A stretch of 16,188 nucleotides of DNA from Pedosphaera sp. (GCA_009695405.1 SIAZ01000051.1:1-16188); one strand, 5' to 3'; positions 8,357 to 15,920 are shown, counted from the first letter of the stretch. Made by a program: numbers and translations. The notes: generated by a model not told the origin, from the letters alone.

Positions 8357-9991
8357 TTAGTAGTCCATACCGCCGCCGCCGTGATACGAATCAGCTGAGG
8401 GCTTTTCCTTCTTCTCGGGGATTTCGGTGATGATCGCCTCAGTGGTCAGCAATAGACCCGCGATGGAAGCCGCATTCTGCAGGGCAGAACGGGTAACCTT
8501 CTTTGGATCGACGACGCCGGCCTTAACCAAGTCTTCGTATTCGCCTGTGGCGACATTGTAGCCTTCGTTACCCTTGCGGCGTTTGACTTCCTGAACGATG
8601 AGGCCGCCTTCGACACCGGCATTACGAGCCAATTCGCGGAGGGGGGCTTCAACAGCACGGCGAACGATATCGACGCCGATTTGTTCGTCCACGATGGGGA
8701 GCTTGAGGGCTTCGATCGCGGGGAGGGTACGGAGCAGGGCAACGCCACCACCGGCGACGATTCCTTCTTCGACTGCAGCGCGAGTCGCATGGAGTGCGTC
8801 CTCAACACGAGCCTTCTTTTCCTTCATCTCAGTTTCGGTAGCAGCACCGACATGGATGATAGCGACGCCACCGGCGAGCTTGGCGAGGCGCTCTTGGAGC
8901 TTCTCGCGATCGTAATCGCTTGTGGTTTCTTCGATCTGACGACGGATCTGATTGACGCGACCCTGGATTTCAGAGTTTTTGCCATTGCCTTCGATGATCG
9001 TGGTGTTTTCTTTTTCCACGACGATGTTTTTGGCGCGGCCGAGGTCGGCGAGTTCGAGACTGTCGAGTTTGATGCCGAGGTCTTCAGTGATGAGCCGGCC
9101 ACCGGTGAGGACGGCGATGTCTTCCATCATAGCCTTGCGACGATCACCGAAGCCTGGAGCCTTAACGGCGCAGACATTCAGGGTGCCACGAAGTTTGTTG
9201 ACCACGAGAGTCGCGAGGGCTTCGCCTTCGACTTCTTCGGAGATGATCAGCAAAGGTTTGCTGGTCTTGGCGACCTTCTCGAGGATCGGAAGCATTTCCT
9301 TGAGGGAACTGATCTTCTTCTCATAGAGGAGGATGTAGCAGTCTTCCAGCTTGGCCTCGAGGGTTTCGGCATTGGTGACGAAGTACGGCGACAGGTAGCC
9401 CTTATCGAACTGCATTCCTTCGACAACGGCGAGAGTGGTTTCAATGGACTTGGCTTCTTCGACGGTGATGGTGCCGTCTTTGCCGACCTTATCCATCGCG
9501 TCGGCGATGATTTCACCGATGGCGGTGTCCCAGTTTGCGGACACAGTAGCAACCTGCTTGATCTCTTCCTTGTCCTTGACCTTCTTAGCGATCTTGGCGA
9601 GTTGGAGGGTGGCAGCGTCGACAGCCTTTTGGATGCCACGTTGGAGAGAAACTGGGTTTGCTCCAGCGGTGACGTGCTTCAGGCCTTCGCGATAAATCGC
9701 TTCAGCGAGCACAGTGGCGGTGGTGGTACCATCACCAGCAATGTCGCTCGTTTTGCTAGCGACTTCGCGCACCAATTGGGCGCCGATATTCTGGTAAGGA
9801 TTGGAGAGTTCGATCTCCTTGGCGACAGTGACGCCGTCTTTGGTGATCGTCGGGGATCCGAACTTTTTGTCGATAACGACATTGCGGCCTTTGGGACCGA
9901 GAGTGGCCTTGACGGCCTTGGCGAGGATTTCTACGCCCTTCAGGATTTCCTGACGCGCAGCTTCGTCGAATAAGAGTTGTTTAGCAGCCAT
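8357..9991 (-). CDS. groEL: Chaperonin GroEL (Hsp60)
   Basis: The 544-residue large chaperonin subunit, forming the cytoplasmic double heptameric ring that folds proteins with GroES under ATP control. ATP-binding motifs are intact: LGPKGRNV (31-38), KDGVTVAKE with Asp52, and GDGTTTAT (86-93, Asp87). The catalytic aspartate is in the RVEDALHATRAA region near residue 398, followed by EEGIVAGGGVALL. Length is normal for the family. The C-terminus is GGGGMDY, a shortened form of the usual GGM-rich tail. The start is firm because MAAKQLLFDE aligns with the conserved family N-terminus. No Shine-Dalgarno precedes it. It lies 38 bp after groES on the same strand, the classic groESL operon, and ends in the strong terminator at 8293-8327. 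Confidence 0.98.
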   Translation of the reverse strand: MAAKQLLFDEAARQEILKGVEILAKAVKATLGPKGRNVVIDKKFGSPTITKDGVTVAKEIELSNPYQNIGAQLVREVASKTSDIAGDGTTTATVLAEAIYREGLKHVTAGANPVSLQRGIQKAVDAATLQLAKIAKKVKDKEEIKQVATVSANWDTAIGEIIADAMDKVGKDGTITVEEAKSIETTLAVVEGMQFDKGYLSPYFVTNAETLEAKLEDCYILLYEKKISSLKEMLPILEKVAKTSKPLLIISEEVEGEALATLVVNKLRGTLNVCAVKAPGFGDRRKAMMEDIAVLTGGRLITEDLGIKLDSLELADLGRAKNIVVEKENTTIIEGNGKNSEIQGRVNQIRRQIEETTSDYDREKLQERLAKLAGGVAIIHVGAATETEMKEKKARVEDALHATRAAVEEGIVAGGGVALLRTLPAIEALKLPIVDEQIGVDIVRRAVEAPLRELARNAGVEGGLIVQEVKRRKGNEGYNVATGEYEDLVKAGVVDPKKVTRSALQNAASIAGLLLTTEAIITEIPEKKEKPSADSYHGGGGMDY

Positions 9992-10029
9992 GGATAATTG
10001 AAATCAGGGATTAATAGTTACGGGTGAAA

Positions 10030-10329
10030 TCAGCCAACGATCGCGATGAGGTCGTCGCTGCTGAAGATTTTGTATTCTTTACCATCGATCTTGACCTCAG
10101 AGCCTCCGTATTTGGAGACGAGGACACGATCACCGACTTTGACTTCAAAGGCAATCTTCGCGCCATCTTCACCGGTTTTGCCGGTTCCGAGGGCCTTAAC
10201 GACGCCTTCACTGGGTTTTTCTTTTGCGGAGTCTGGGATAATAATCCCGCCCTTTTTGACTTCTTTTTCTTTTTCCTCGCCGAGTTCCACGAGGACGCGG
10301 TCTCCGAGGGGTTTCACGTTCAGTGCCAT
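10030..10329 (-). CDS. groES: Co-chaperonin GroES (Hsp10)
   Basis: A 99-residue co-chaperonin that caps the GroEL ring. It has the conserved opening MALNVKPLGDRVLVE, the mobile loop region around EKEVKKGGIIIPDSAKEKP, and the conserved GDRVLVSKYGG and DDLIAIVG near the end. A longer in-frame start exists at 10377, but its extra 16 residues (MGCIHNKNNK...) are not conserved in the family and overlap the probable promoter region, so I chose the ATG at 10329-10327. No Shine-Dalgarno is visible; the leader just upstream is A-rich on the minus strand. It lies 90 bp downstream of dnaK and 38 bp upstream of groEL. Confidence 0.97.
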   Translation of the reverse strand: MALNVKPLGDRVLVELGEEKEKEVKKGGIIIPDSAKEKPSEGVVKALGTGKTGEDGAKIAFEVKVGDRVLVSKYGGSEVKIDGKEYKIFSSDDLIAIVG

Positions 10330-10371
10330 GTGGTTACTGTGTGTTGTTTTATTGTTTTTGTTGTGGATGCA

Positions 10372-10409
10372 GCCCATCGCGTTTGCGGTTGGGCAAAAAT
10401 GTAAGTCAA
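10372..10409 (-). promoter_or_regulatory. Possible groESL promoter/operator between dnaK and groES
   Basis: On the minus strand a TTGACT box (10409-10404) resembles a -35 element. About 10 bp downstream is an inverted repeat, GCCCA at 10394-10390 and TGGGC at 10376-10372, enclosing CAAACGC (10385-10379). The same 7-mer occurs in the dnaK leader dyad at 12390-12384. The position 17 bp from the TTGACT box reads GCAAAC, not a good -10, so a standard sigma-70 promoter is uncertain; an alternative sigma factor or a regulator site is possible. There is no CIRCE element. Confidence 0.3.
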
Positions 10410-10419
10410 GATTTGTGGG

Positions 10420-12342
10420 TCAGGACTTTTTCTTATCGTCGACGATTTCAGCGTCGATGACCGTGCCTTCATCGGCCTTGGTCTCTCCGGTTGATTTGGA
10501 TTGGGAACCCCCATTTGGAGGAACGTCGCTGGCGGGATCTTGGCCTTGAGCCGCAGGTCCTGCGGCCTGGACCGCTTGATTCAAAGCGTCGATTGAAGAG
10601 CGGATAGTTGGCGAGTCATTCCCCTTGAGAGCCTCCTTAACTGCGGCGACTGCGGCTTCGATGGACATCTTGGCAGAGCCTAGTTTATCGCCGCTATCTT
10701 TGATAACTTTCTCAGCTCGATAGACTGTATTGTCAGCCTCATTCCGCAGTTCGACTTCTTCGCGTCGGACCTTGTCATCGTCGGCATGAGTCTCGGCGTC
10801 TCGACGCATCCGCTCGACTTCGTCCTTTGAGAGTCCACTAGAAGCGGTGATAACAATTTTCTTAGTTTTACCTGTCCCAAGATCTTTGGCGCTGACATTG
10901 AGGATACCGTTGGCATCGATATCGAAAGTGACTTCGATTTGCGGAACGCCACGGGGTTGAGGAGCGATATCAGACAGTTGGAACTTGCCTAGCGACTTGT
11001 TATCACGAGAGAACTGGCGTTCGCCTTGAAGGACGTGAATTTCAACCCCCGGTTGACTGTCGCTGGCGGTGGAGAAGATTTCTGATTTACGGTTGGGGAT
11101 GGTGGTATTGCGCTCGATGAGTTTGGTGAAAACGCCGCCCAAGGTTTCGATGCCGAGAGAGAGCGGGGTGACATCGAGTAGCAAGACATCTTTCACTTCG
11201 CCCTTGAGGACCCCCCCTTGGATAGCGGCACCGATGGCGACGACTTCGTCAGGGTTAACACCTTGATGAGGTGCTTTGCTCATCAAGCCACGCGCGGTTT
11301 CGACGACGCGAGGCATACGAGTCATGCCACCGACCAAAACTAATTCGTCAATTTTGTCTGTGGAGAGCTCCGCATCACGCAAGCAGGCTTTGGTCGGGGT
11401 AATCGTCCTCTCGAATAAAGAGTCGCAGAGTTGCTCCATCTTGGCTCGACTCAGTTTGAGGGAAATGTGCTTGGGACCATTGGCGTCCGCAGTGATGAAG
11501 GGGAGGTTGATCTCGTATTGTTGCGAAGAGGAGAGAGCGATTTTAGATTTTTCCGACTCTTCCTTAATGCGTTGGAGAGCGTCCGGTTGTTTGCGAAGAT
11601 CGATACCTTGTTCCTTCTGAAACTCAGCTAGAATCCAGTCGATAATGGCATTATCCCAATCATCGCCACCGAGATGAGTATCGCCATTGGTCGACTTGAC
11701 TTCGAAGACACCGTCGCCGATTTCGAGGACAGAAATGTCGAAAGTACCACCGCCGAGGTCATACACTGCGATCTTCTCATCCTTCTTTTTATCGAGTCCG
11801 TAGGCGAGAGAGGCCGCTGTGGGTTCGTTGATAATCCGGAGGACTTCAAGTCCGGCGATCTTGCCGGCATCCTTGGTGGCCTGACGCTGGCTATCATTGA
11901 AGTAAGCTGGGACAGCGATAACTGCTTGAGTGATCGTCTCTCCGAGACGGATTTCGGCATCTGCCTTTAGCTTGCCGAGAATCATCGCGCTGATTTCTGG
12001 AGGGCTGAAACTCTTCGGCTTGCCTTCGACTTCTACCTCAATGTGAGCGTCGCCATTGGAGGATCTGACCACTTTATAGGGCACGCGCTTGGATTCTTCC
12101 TGCACCTCTTCAAACTTGCGTCCCATGAAACGTTTGACCGAGTAAATCGTGTTTCGTGGATTGGTGACACCCTGTCGCTTTGCAGCGTCGCCAAAGAGAC
12201 GCTCGCCATTTTTAGCGAAAGCCACAACAGAAGGTGTTGTTCTTTTACCCTCAGAATTTTCTAGAACCAACGGCTCGCCGCCTTCCATGACAGCCATGCA
12301 GGAGTTGGTAGTACCGAGATCAATGCCCAAAACTTTTGCCAT
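10420..12342 (-). CDS. dnaK: Molecular chaperone DnaK (Hsp70)
   Basis: The 640-residue Hsp70 chaperone, which binds exposed hydrophobic segments in an ATP-driven cycle with DnaJ and GrpE. Signature motifs are intact: GIDLGTTNS (6-14), AVPAYFNDSQRQATKDAG (143-160), DLGGGTFDIS (195-204) and LVGGMTRMP (336-344). The interdomain linker VLLLDVTP (386-393) leads to the beta-sandwich substrate domain and the helical lid. The C-terminus ends in an acidic EIVDDKKKS, the counterpart of the usual EEVDD-type tail. Length is typical. The start MAKVLGIDLG aligns with the family. The nearest AGGAG lies 18 nt before the ATG, too far for a normal Shine-Dalgarno, and falls in a small dyad. Unlike many bacteria, grpE, dnaJ and hrcA are not adjacent; groESL follows 90 bp downstream with no clear terminator between, so some read-through is possible. 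Confidence 0.98.
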   Translation of the reverse strand: MAKVLGIDLGTTNSCMAVMEGGEPLVLENSEGKRTTPSVVAFAKNGERLFGDAAKRQGVTNPRNTIYSVKRFMGRKFEEVQEESKRVPYKVVRSSNGDAHIEVEVEGKPKSFSPPEISAMILGKLKADAEIRLGETITQAVIAVPAYFNDSQRQATKDAGKIAGLEVLRIINEPTAASLAYGLDKKKDEKIAVYDLGGGTFDISVLEIGDGVFEVKSTNGDTHLGGDDWDNAIIDWILAEFQKEQGIDLRKQPDALQRIKEESEKSKIALSSSQQYEINLPFITADANGPKHISLKLSRAKMEQLCDSLFERTITPTKACLRDAELSTDKIDELVLVGGMTRMPRVVETARGLMSKAPHQGVNPDEVVAIGAAIQGGVLKGEVKDVLLLDVTPLSLGIETLGGVFTKLIERNTTIPNRKSEIFSTASDSQPGVEIHVLQGERQFSRDNKSLGKFQLSDIAPQPRGVPQIEVTFDIDANGILNVSAKDLGTGKTKKIVITASSGLSKDEVERMRRDAETHADDDKVRREEVELRNEADNTVYRAEKVIKDSGDKLGSAKMSIEAAVAAVKEALKGNDSPTIRSSIDALNQAVQAAGPAAQGQDPASDVPPNGGSQSKSTGETKADEGTVIDAEIVDDKKKS

Positions 12343-12353
12343 ATTTCGATATG

Positions 12354-12390
12354 TTAGGAACTCCTAAGCAAACGGAATGCCTAGCGTTTG
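12354..12390 (-). promoter_or_regulatory. Two adjacent inverted repeats in the dnaK leader
   Basis: Two perfect dyads lie just upstream of the dnaK start. The proximal one is TTAGGA-N2-TCCTAA (12354-12367), able to form a 5-bp hairpin with a 4-nt loop in the mRNA; the minus-strand arm contains AGGAG. The distal one is CAAACG-N10-CGTTTG (12369-12390), the geometry of a repressor operator. Part of it, CAAACGC on the minus strand, recurs upstream of groES. Candidate roles are an operator for a heat-shock regulator or a leader RNA structure. Neither matches CIRCE (TTAGCACTC-N9-GAGTGCTAA). Confidence 0.4.
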
Positions 12391-12416
12391 ATAAGCTTAA
12401 AAATAGGATAAAACTC

Positions 12417-12445
12417 TATAAATAATGGCTTTTTACTTTCGTCAA
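12417..12445 (-). promoter_or_regulatory. Candidate dnaK promoter
   Basis: On the minus strand TTGACG (12445-12440) followed after 17 bp by TTTATA (12422-12417) fits a sigma-70-like layout, though the -10 match is modest. TATAGA at 12420-12415, with a 19-bp spacer, is an alternative. It would give a leader of roughly 60 nt containing the two dyads at 12354-12390. Confidence 0.35.
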
Positions 12446-12511
12446 ATCGTGTGAACTCATTGCCTTAAGTGGAATGGATGAGTCAATTTGAAAGAGACGC
12501 GAGTCAAATTG
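12441..12511. repeat. Three phased GTCAA(A/T)T copies in the divergent dnaK/creatininase intergenic region
   Basis: GTCAA occurs at 12441, 12482 and 12503, each followed by an A/T-rich pair: GTCAAATCG, GTCAATTTG and GTCAAATTG. The two rightmost extend to GAGTCAATTTG and GAGTCAAATTG. Start-to-start distances are 41 and 21 bp, close to four and two helical turns, so they would face one side of the DNA. The leftmost is also the TTGAC of the candidate dnaK promoter. They could be a regulator's binding sites or simply TTGAC-type promoter boxes. Confidence 0.3.
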
Positions 12512-12624
12512 TCGCACTTGAGTGCCCGAAGTGTCGCAATCCGTTATAAGGTTGTTTTTGGGTATGGGTGCGGTGTTGGCAGTTGCGAAAACGGCGAGGC
12601 TATTGGCACAATCAAAAGGGTTCC

Positions 12625-13377
12625 ATGTATCTCGCTGAATTGTCATCTCCCAAGTTAGCTTCCCTATCGAGGAGCACGCCCATTGTTTTTCCGATTGCTG
12701 CGATTGAACAGCATGGCCCGCACATGCCCTTGGCGACCGACAGTTTGTTGTTGGGAGAGGTAGTGCGACGAAGCGAAGCATTGTTTTCCGACAGGGTTGT
12801 TTTTGCACCGCTCCAATGGTTGGGAAATTCGGATCATCACCTTGATTTTCCAGGGACACTCTCTGCACCGCCGCGGGTTTACTTAGATTTATTAAACGGA
12901 CTAGCCGAGAATGTTTTGAGGCACGGCTTTCGGCGCTTGGTCTTCTTGAACGGGCACGGTGGCAATGATGTGCCGGGGCGTCAGGCGGTATTTGAATTGC
13001 GGCAGAGATATCGTGATCGCACAGATTTAATGTTGTTAATGGCGACCTATTGGAACTTGGCCAAGCCTGAATTTGATCAATCAATGGTCCAAACGGAGAT
13101 GGGTCATGCCTGCGAGTGGGAAACGTCGATGATGATGCGGTTAGCGCCCTATTTGGTCGGGGAGGTGTCGGACTTACCGACGGTGACACTCTCCACACCG
13201 TTTCAACCAGCGCATCGCGGTTGGATAACTCAAGAACGGTCGGTGGCCGGTTATATTGGTGAACCTAAGATTGCCACGGCAGAGAAAGGTGAGCGGTTAT
13301 TTGAAGTCTTTACGGCAGGGACACGCTCTTTATTGGAAAGGGTGCTGCGTTGGGATGGAGTTTCGTGGCATGAATAA
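12625..13377 (+). CDS. Creatininase-family amidohydrolase
   Basis: A 250-residue metal-dependent amidohydrolase of the creatininase/MftE/ArfB family, which hydrolyses cyclic amides, formamides or related bonds. The hallmark motif is FPIAAIEQHGPHMPLATDS, with Glu28, His30 and Asp39 at expected metal-ligand positions. It is followed by FLNGHGGN (His111) and GHACEWETS (Glu164). The frame is open further, to an ATG at 12568, but those 19 extra residues look non-conserved, and the ATG at 12625 is preceded by AAAAGGG at a workable distance. No signal peptide, so cytoplasmic. It is the first gene of a three-gene operon; its end (ATGAATAA) overlaps the transporter start by 8 nt. The operon context argues for catabolism of an imported compound rather than creatinine specifically. 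The exact substrate is unknown. Confidence 0.88.
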   Translation: MYLAELSSPKLASLSRSTPIVFPIAAIEQHGPHMPLATDSLLLGEVVRRSEALFSDRVVFAPLQWLGNSDHHLDFPGTLSAPPRVYLDLLNGLAENVLRHGFRRLVFLNGHGGNDVPGRQAVFELRQRYRDRTDLMLLMATYWNLAKPEFDQSMVQTEMGHACEWETSMMMRLAPYLVGEVSDLPTVTLSTPFQPAHRGWITQERSVAGYIGEPKIATAEKGERLFEVFTAGTRSLLERVLRWDGVSWHE

Positions 13378-14641
13378 AACGGCACCTAGTGGGAACGGGC
13401 TTGGTGCCCAACGAAGTTCGACCTGGAAGTGGGGAGTCTGCGGGCTTTTGCTATTGGCGTCATCGATCAACTATATGGATCGGCAGACTTTGGCTGGGGC
13501 CTCGGTGAGAATCAGTCAAGAATTTCATCTGACTCAGAAAGGGTACGGAGAAGTTGAAGCTATTTTCGGATATGCCTTTGCTGCGGGTTCATTAGTGTTC
13601 GGATGGATGGCGGACCGATTTTCGGTGCGTTGGGTTTACGGCACGGTGCTTGCATTGTGGTCGGTGGCTGGAATCGTGACAGGCTGGGCTTCGACACCGA
13701 ATGAACTCCTTTTTTGCCGAGGGCTTCTGGGTTTTTTTGAAGCGGGGCATTGGCCGTGTGCGGTACGGACGACCCGACTCATTTTGGATGAGCGCGAACG
13801 TTCAATGGGGAACGGACTTTTGCAGAGTGGCGCAACCTTGGGTGCAATAGTTACTCCGCTGCTCTTACCTCTTCTTTTTCAACCGGGAACTGGAGGATGG
13901 AGGCCTCCTTTTTTTGTCATCGGAATTATGGGCCTTTTTTGGCTAGTCCCGTGGTTTTTAGTGGTGCGATCTTCTGATTTGCAAGCGGGCGTCAAGGGGA
14001 AGGGTGCGGTTGAGGAGGTCGGTACAGATTTCTTAAAAGTACTTCTGAGCGGTCGAATGTTAGGGGTACTTTGGATTGTGGCCTGCATTAATACCTCTTG
14101 GCAGGTATTTCGTGCTTGGTTACCCAAATTTTTGCAGGAGGGCCGTGGTTATTCCGAGACGCATTCTTTATACTTCAACTCGGCGTGGTTTGCAGCTGCC
14201 GACATCGGTTGTTTAGTCGCAGGCGCGGCCGTGGTTTGGATGTCACGCGGAACTTTGAGTGCCTCCCTCTCTCGGTTGCGTGTGTTTTCCTTTTGTGCAC
14301 TCTTGACCGCAAGTGCGGTACTCATTCCCTGGTTGCAACGGGGGCCACTATTGCTGGGTATCTTGCTGCTCATAGGGGTAGGGGCACTCGGAGTTTTTCC
14401 TTTATACCATACCTTTACTCAGGAGCTTTCTGGGCGGCACCAAGGGAAAATAACCGGTGTTGCCGGTGTTGCGGCATGGATACTATCGGCACAGGCTCAC
14501 CTTTTTTTGGGGGCTTTAGCAGATCGACGGGGCTCAATGGATCTTGGTCTAGCTCTCGCTGGATTCCTGCCCGTTTTGGCGATCATTCCTCTCTGGCTTT
14601 TTCGAAAGAACTCTCGTCCTCATCCCATTCTGTGCCATTAA
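13370..14641 (+). CDS. Major facilitator superfamily transporter, ACS (anion:cation symporter) type
   Basis: A 423-residue inner-membrane transporter with about 12 predicted hydrophobic helices. The first helix ends in INYMDRQTLA (33-42), typical of the ACS family (ExuT, GudP and relatives, importing hexuronates, glucarate and other organic anions). The MFS loop motif GWMADRFSVRW is at 78-88, and RGLLGFFEAGHWP at 118-129 matches the ACS RxLLGxxEAGxxP signature. A long cytoplasmic loop lies near 200-225 between the halves. Starts further upstream are possible, but the ATG at 13370 overlaps the creatininase stop and has GGAG 9 nt before it, the best Shine-Dalgarno in the window, so translational coupling is likely. 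The partner genes suggest it imports the substrate of the creatininase-like enzyme. A sugar acid is the family-based guess. Confidence 0.88.
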   Translation: MNKTAPSGNGLGAQRSSTWKWGVCGLLLLASSINYMDRQTLAGASVRISQEFHLTQKGYGEVEAIFGYAFAAGSLVFGWMADRFSVRWVYGTVLALWSVAGIVTGWASTPNELLFCRGLLGFFEAGHWPCAVRTTRLILDERERSMGNGLLQSGATLGAIVTPLLLPLLFQPGTGGWRPPFFVIGIMGLFWLVPWFLVVRSSDLQAGVKGKGAVEEVGTDFLKVLLSGRMLGVLWIVACINTSWQVFRAWLPKFLQEGRGYSETHSLYFNSAWFAAADIGCLVAGAAVVWMSRGTLSASLSRLRVFSFCALLTASAVLIPWLQRGPLLLGILLLIGVGALGVFPLYHTFTQELSGRHQGKITGVAGVAAWILSAQAHLFLGALADRRGSMDLGLALAGFLPVLAIIPLWLFRKNSRPHPILCH

Positions 14642-14645
14642 ACCT

Positions 14646-15908
14646 ATGAATCATGCTGTCTCCCGTCGCCGGTTTTTTGGGGTTGGCATCGCTGCTGCGG
14701 CGATGTCCGCGTTGCCGTCCAACGCTTTAAATGCGCCGCGCAAGCGAATTGCACTCATTGCCACTGAGGTGAGGCTTCATTCGCATGCACAACATTTCAT
14801 TGACCGATTTTTAGTCGGCTACGGCTGGGGCGGTGTGTGGCGAAAACCGGAGGTGGACTTGGTGTCTTTGTATGTGGATCAGTTTCCGAAAAAGGATTTG
14901 GCTCGCACGACAGCGGCCCGTCACGGAGTTCCCCTTTATTCCACAATTACCCAAGCGTTGACCTTGGGTGGATCTAAACTAGCAGTAGACGGCGTTGTGA
15001 TTATTGCCGAGCACGGAACCTATCCAAAGAATGAGCGCAAACAAACGTTGTATCCACGCTATCGTTTTTTTAAAGAAATCGTCCGAGTGTTTGAAGCCAG
15101 TGGTCGCAGTGTTCCTGTGTTTAATGACAAACATCTTTCCACCGATTGGGCTGAGTGTGTCGAAATGGTTGAGGATTCGCGGCGGCTAAAATTTCCATTT
15201 ATGGCCGGCTCCTCGTTACCAGTAACCCGCCGAATTCCTGCGCTGGAGATTCCGATAGGGACGCCCCTCACTGAGAGTGTTTGTGTGGCTTACGGAGGAC
15301 TGGACAGCTATGATATCCACGGCTTGGAGACGGCTCAATGTATGTCTGAGCGGCGGCGTGGAGGTGAGGTGGGAGTGCGACGGGTTCTCGGTTTGCGTGG
15401 TGGAGCGATGTGGGACCATGCGGCCCGCAAGGCATCGACACGGCGCCTTTTGGAATCGGCACTCTCTCGAGGCCATAATTTGCCGACGATCAATGGGTAT
15501 CCGAGCGGTGCGGTTAGTTTTGACTGGGCGCGCCGGTCATTCCCAGAGGGATGGGCCTATTTCATCGAGCATCTTGATGGATTCCGCACCACCTTATTTA
15601 TGTTTGGAATCCGTGATTTCAATTATGCGGGATTGAATGGAGAGACGGATGAGGTGATTTCCTGTCAGATGTATTTACCCATGCCAACACACGGTTCGAG
15701 TACAGCAGACTTTTTCAATCCTCAGGTGCGTCATATCGAGCGAATGATTGTGGAGAATCGGCAACCGTACCCCATTGAAAGAACCCTCTTAACCTCGGGA
15801 ATGACCTTAGCTGGTGTGCAATCGCTTCATGACCATGTGCTGGTTGAAACACCTCAAATGGCAGTCAAATATCAGCCTGTTGAAGGATCTACTTATTGGA
15901 GAGATTAA
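14646..15908 (+). CDS. Tat-exported protein of unknown function with Gfo/Idh/MocA-like C-terminus
   Basis: A 420-residue protein beginning with a twin-arginine signal (SRRRFFGVG at 6-14, then an alanine-rich stretch to about 30), so folded export to the periplasm or beyond is likely. I do not recognise a characterised function. The mature part starts with a Rossmann-like RIALIATEV (34-42), then SHAQHFIDRFLVGY (46-59), VDGVVIIAEHGTYP (114-127), YPRYRFF (136-142), PVFNDKHLS (157-165), MAGSSLP (186-192) and ERRRGGEVGV (235-244). No GxGxxG dinucleotide motif is seen. The C-terminus (about 355-395: NPQVRHIERMI, YPIERTLLTSGM) resembles the end of Gfo/Idh/MocA oxidoreductases. From memory, similar Tat proteins are widespread in planctomycetes and verrucomicrobia. 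It lies 4 nt after the transporter, so it is part of the same operon. It may act on or bind the operon's substrate; this is inference. Confidence 0.75.
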   Translation: MNHAVSRRRFFGVGIAAAAMSALPSNALNAPRKRIALIATEVRLHSHAQHFIDRFLVGYGWGGVWRKPEVDLVSLYVDQFPKKDLARTTAARHGVPLYSTITQALTLGGSKLAVDGVVIIAEHGTYPKNERKQTLYPRYRFFKEIVRVFEASGRSVPVFNDKHLSTDWAECVEMVEDSRRLKFPFMAGSSLPVTRRIPALEIPIGTPLTESVCVAYGGLDSYDIHGLETAQCMSERRRGGEVGVRRVLGLRGGAMWDHAARKASTRRLLESALSRGHNLPTINGYPSGAVSFDWARRSFPEGWAYFIEHLDGFRTTLFMFGIRDFNYAGLNGETDEVISCQMYLPMPTHGSSTADFFNPQVRHIERMIVENRQPYPIERTLLTSGMTLAGVQSLHDHVLVETPQMAVKYQPVEGSTYWRD

Positions 15909-15920
15909 CTTTTGGTTCTT

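Noticed and set aside
8681..9973. A 430-codon open frame on the plus strand opposite groEL
   Set aside because: It is fully antisense to a clearly conserved chaperonin gene. The translation is rich in D, F, G and E with no recognisable domain, as expected from the mirror of groEL's codon bias. No promoter or ribosome site supports it.
10330..10377. Longer groES start at 10377 adding 16 residues
   Set aside because: The extra residues are not part of the GroES family and overlap the dyad before the gene; MALNVKPLGD is the conserved start.
12514..12525. GCACT-TG-AGTGC resembling CIRCE half-sites near dnaK
   Set aside because: CIRCE needs TTAGCACTC and GAGTGCTAA separated by 9 bp. Here the arms are only 5 bp, nearly touching, and lack the TTA/TAA flanks. 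It is also upstream of the candidate dnaK promoter.
12568..12624. Longer creatininase start at 12568
   Set aside because: The 19 added residues are basic and aromatic with no family match; the ATG at 12625 gives the normal family N-terminus.
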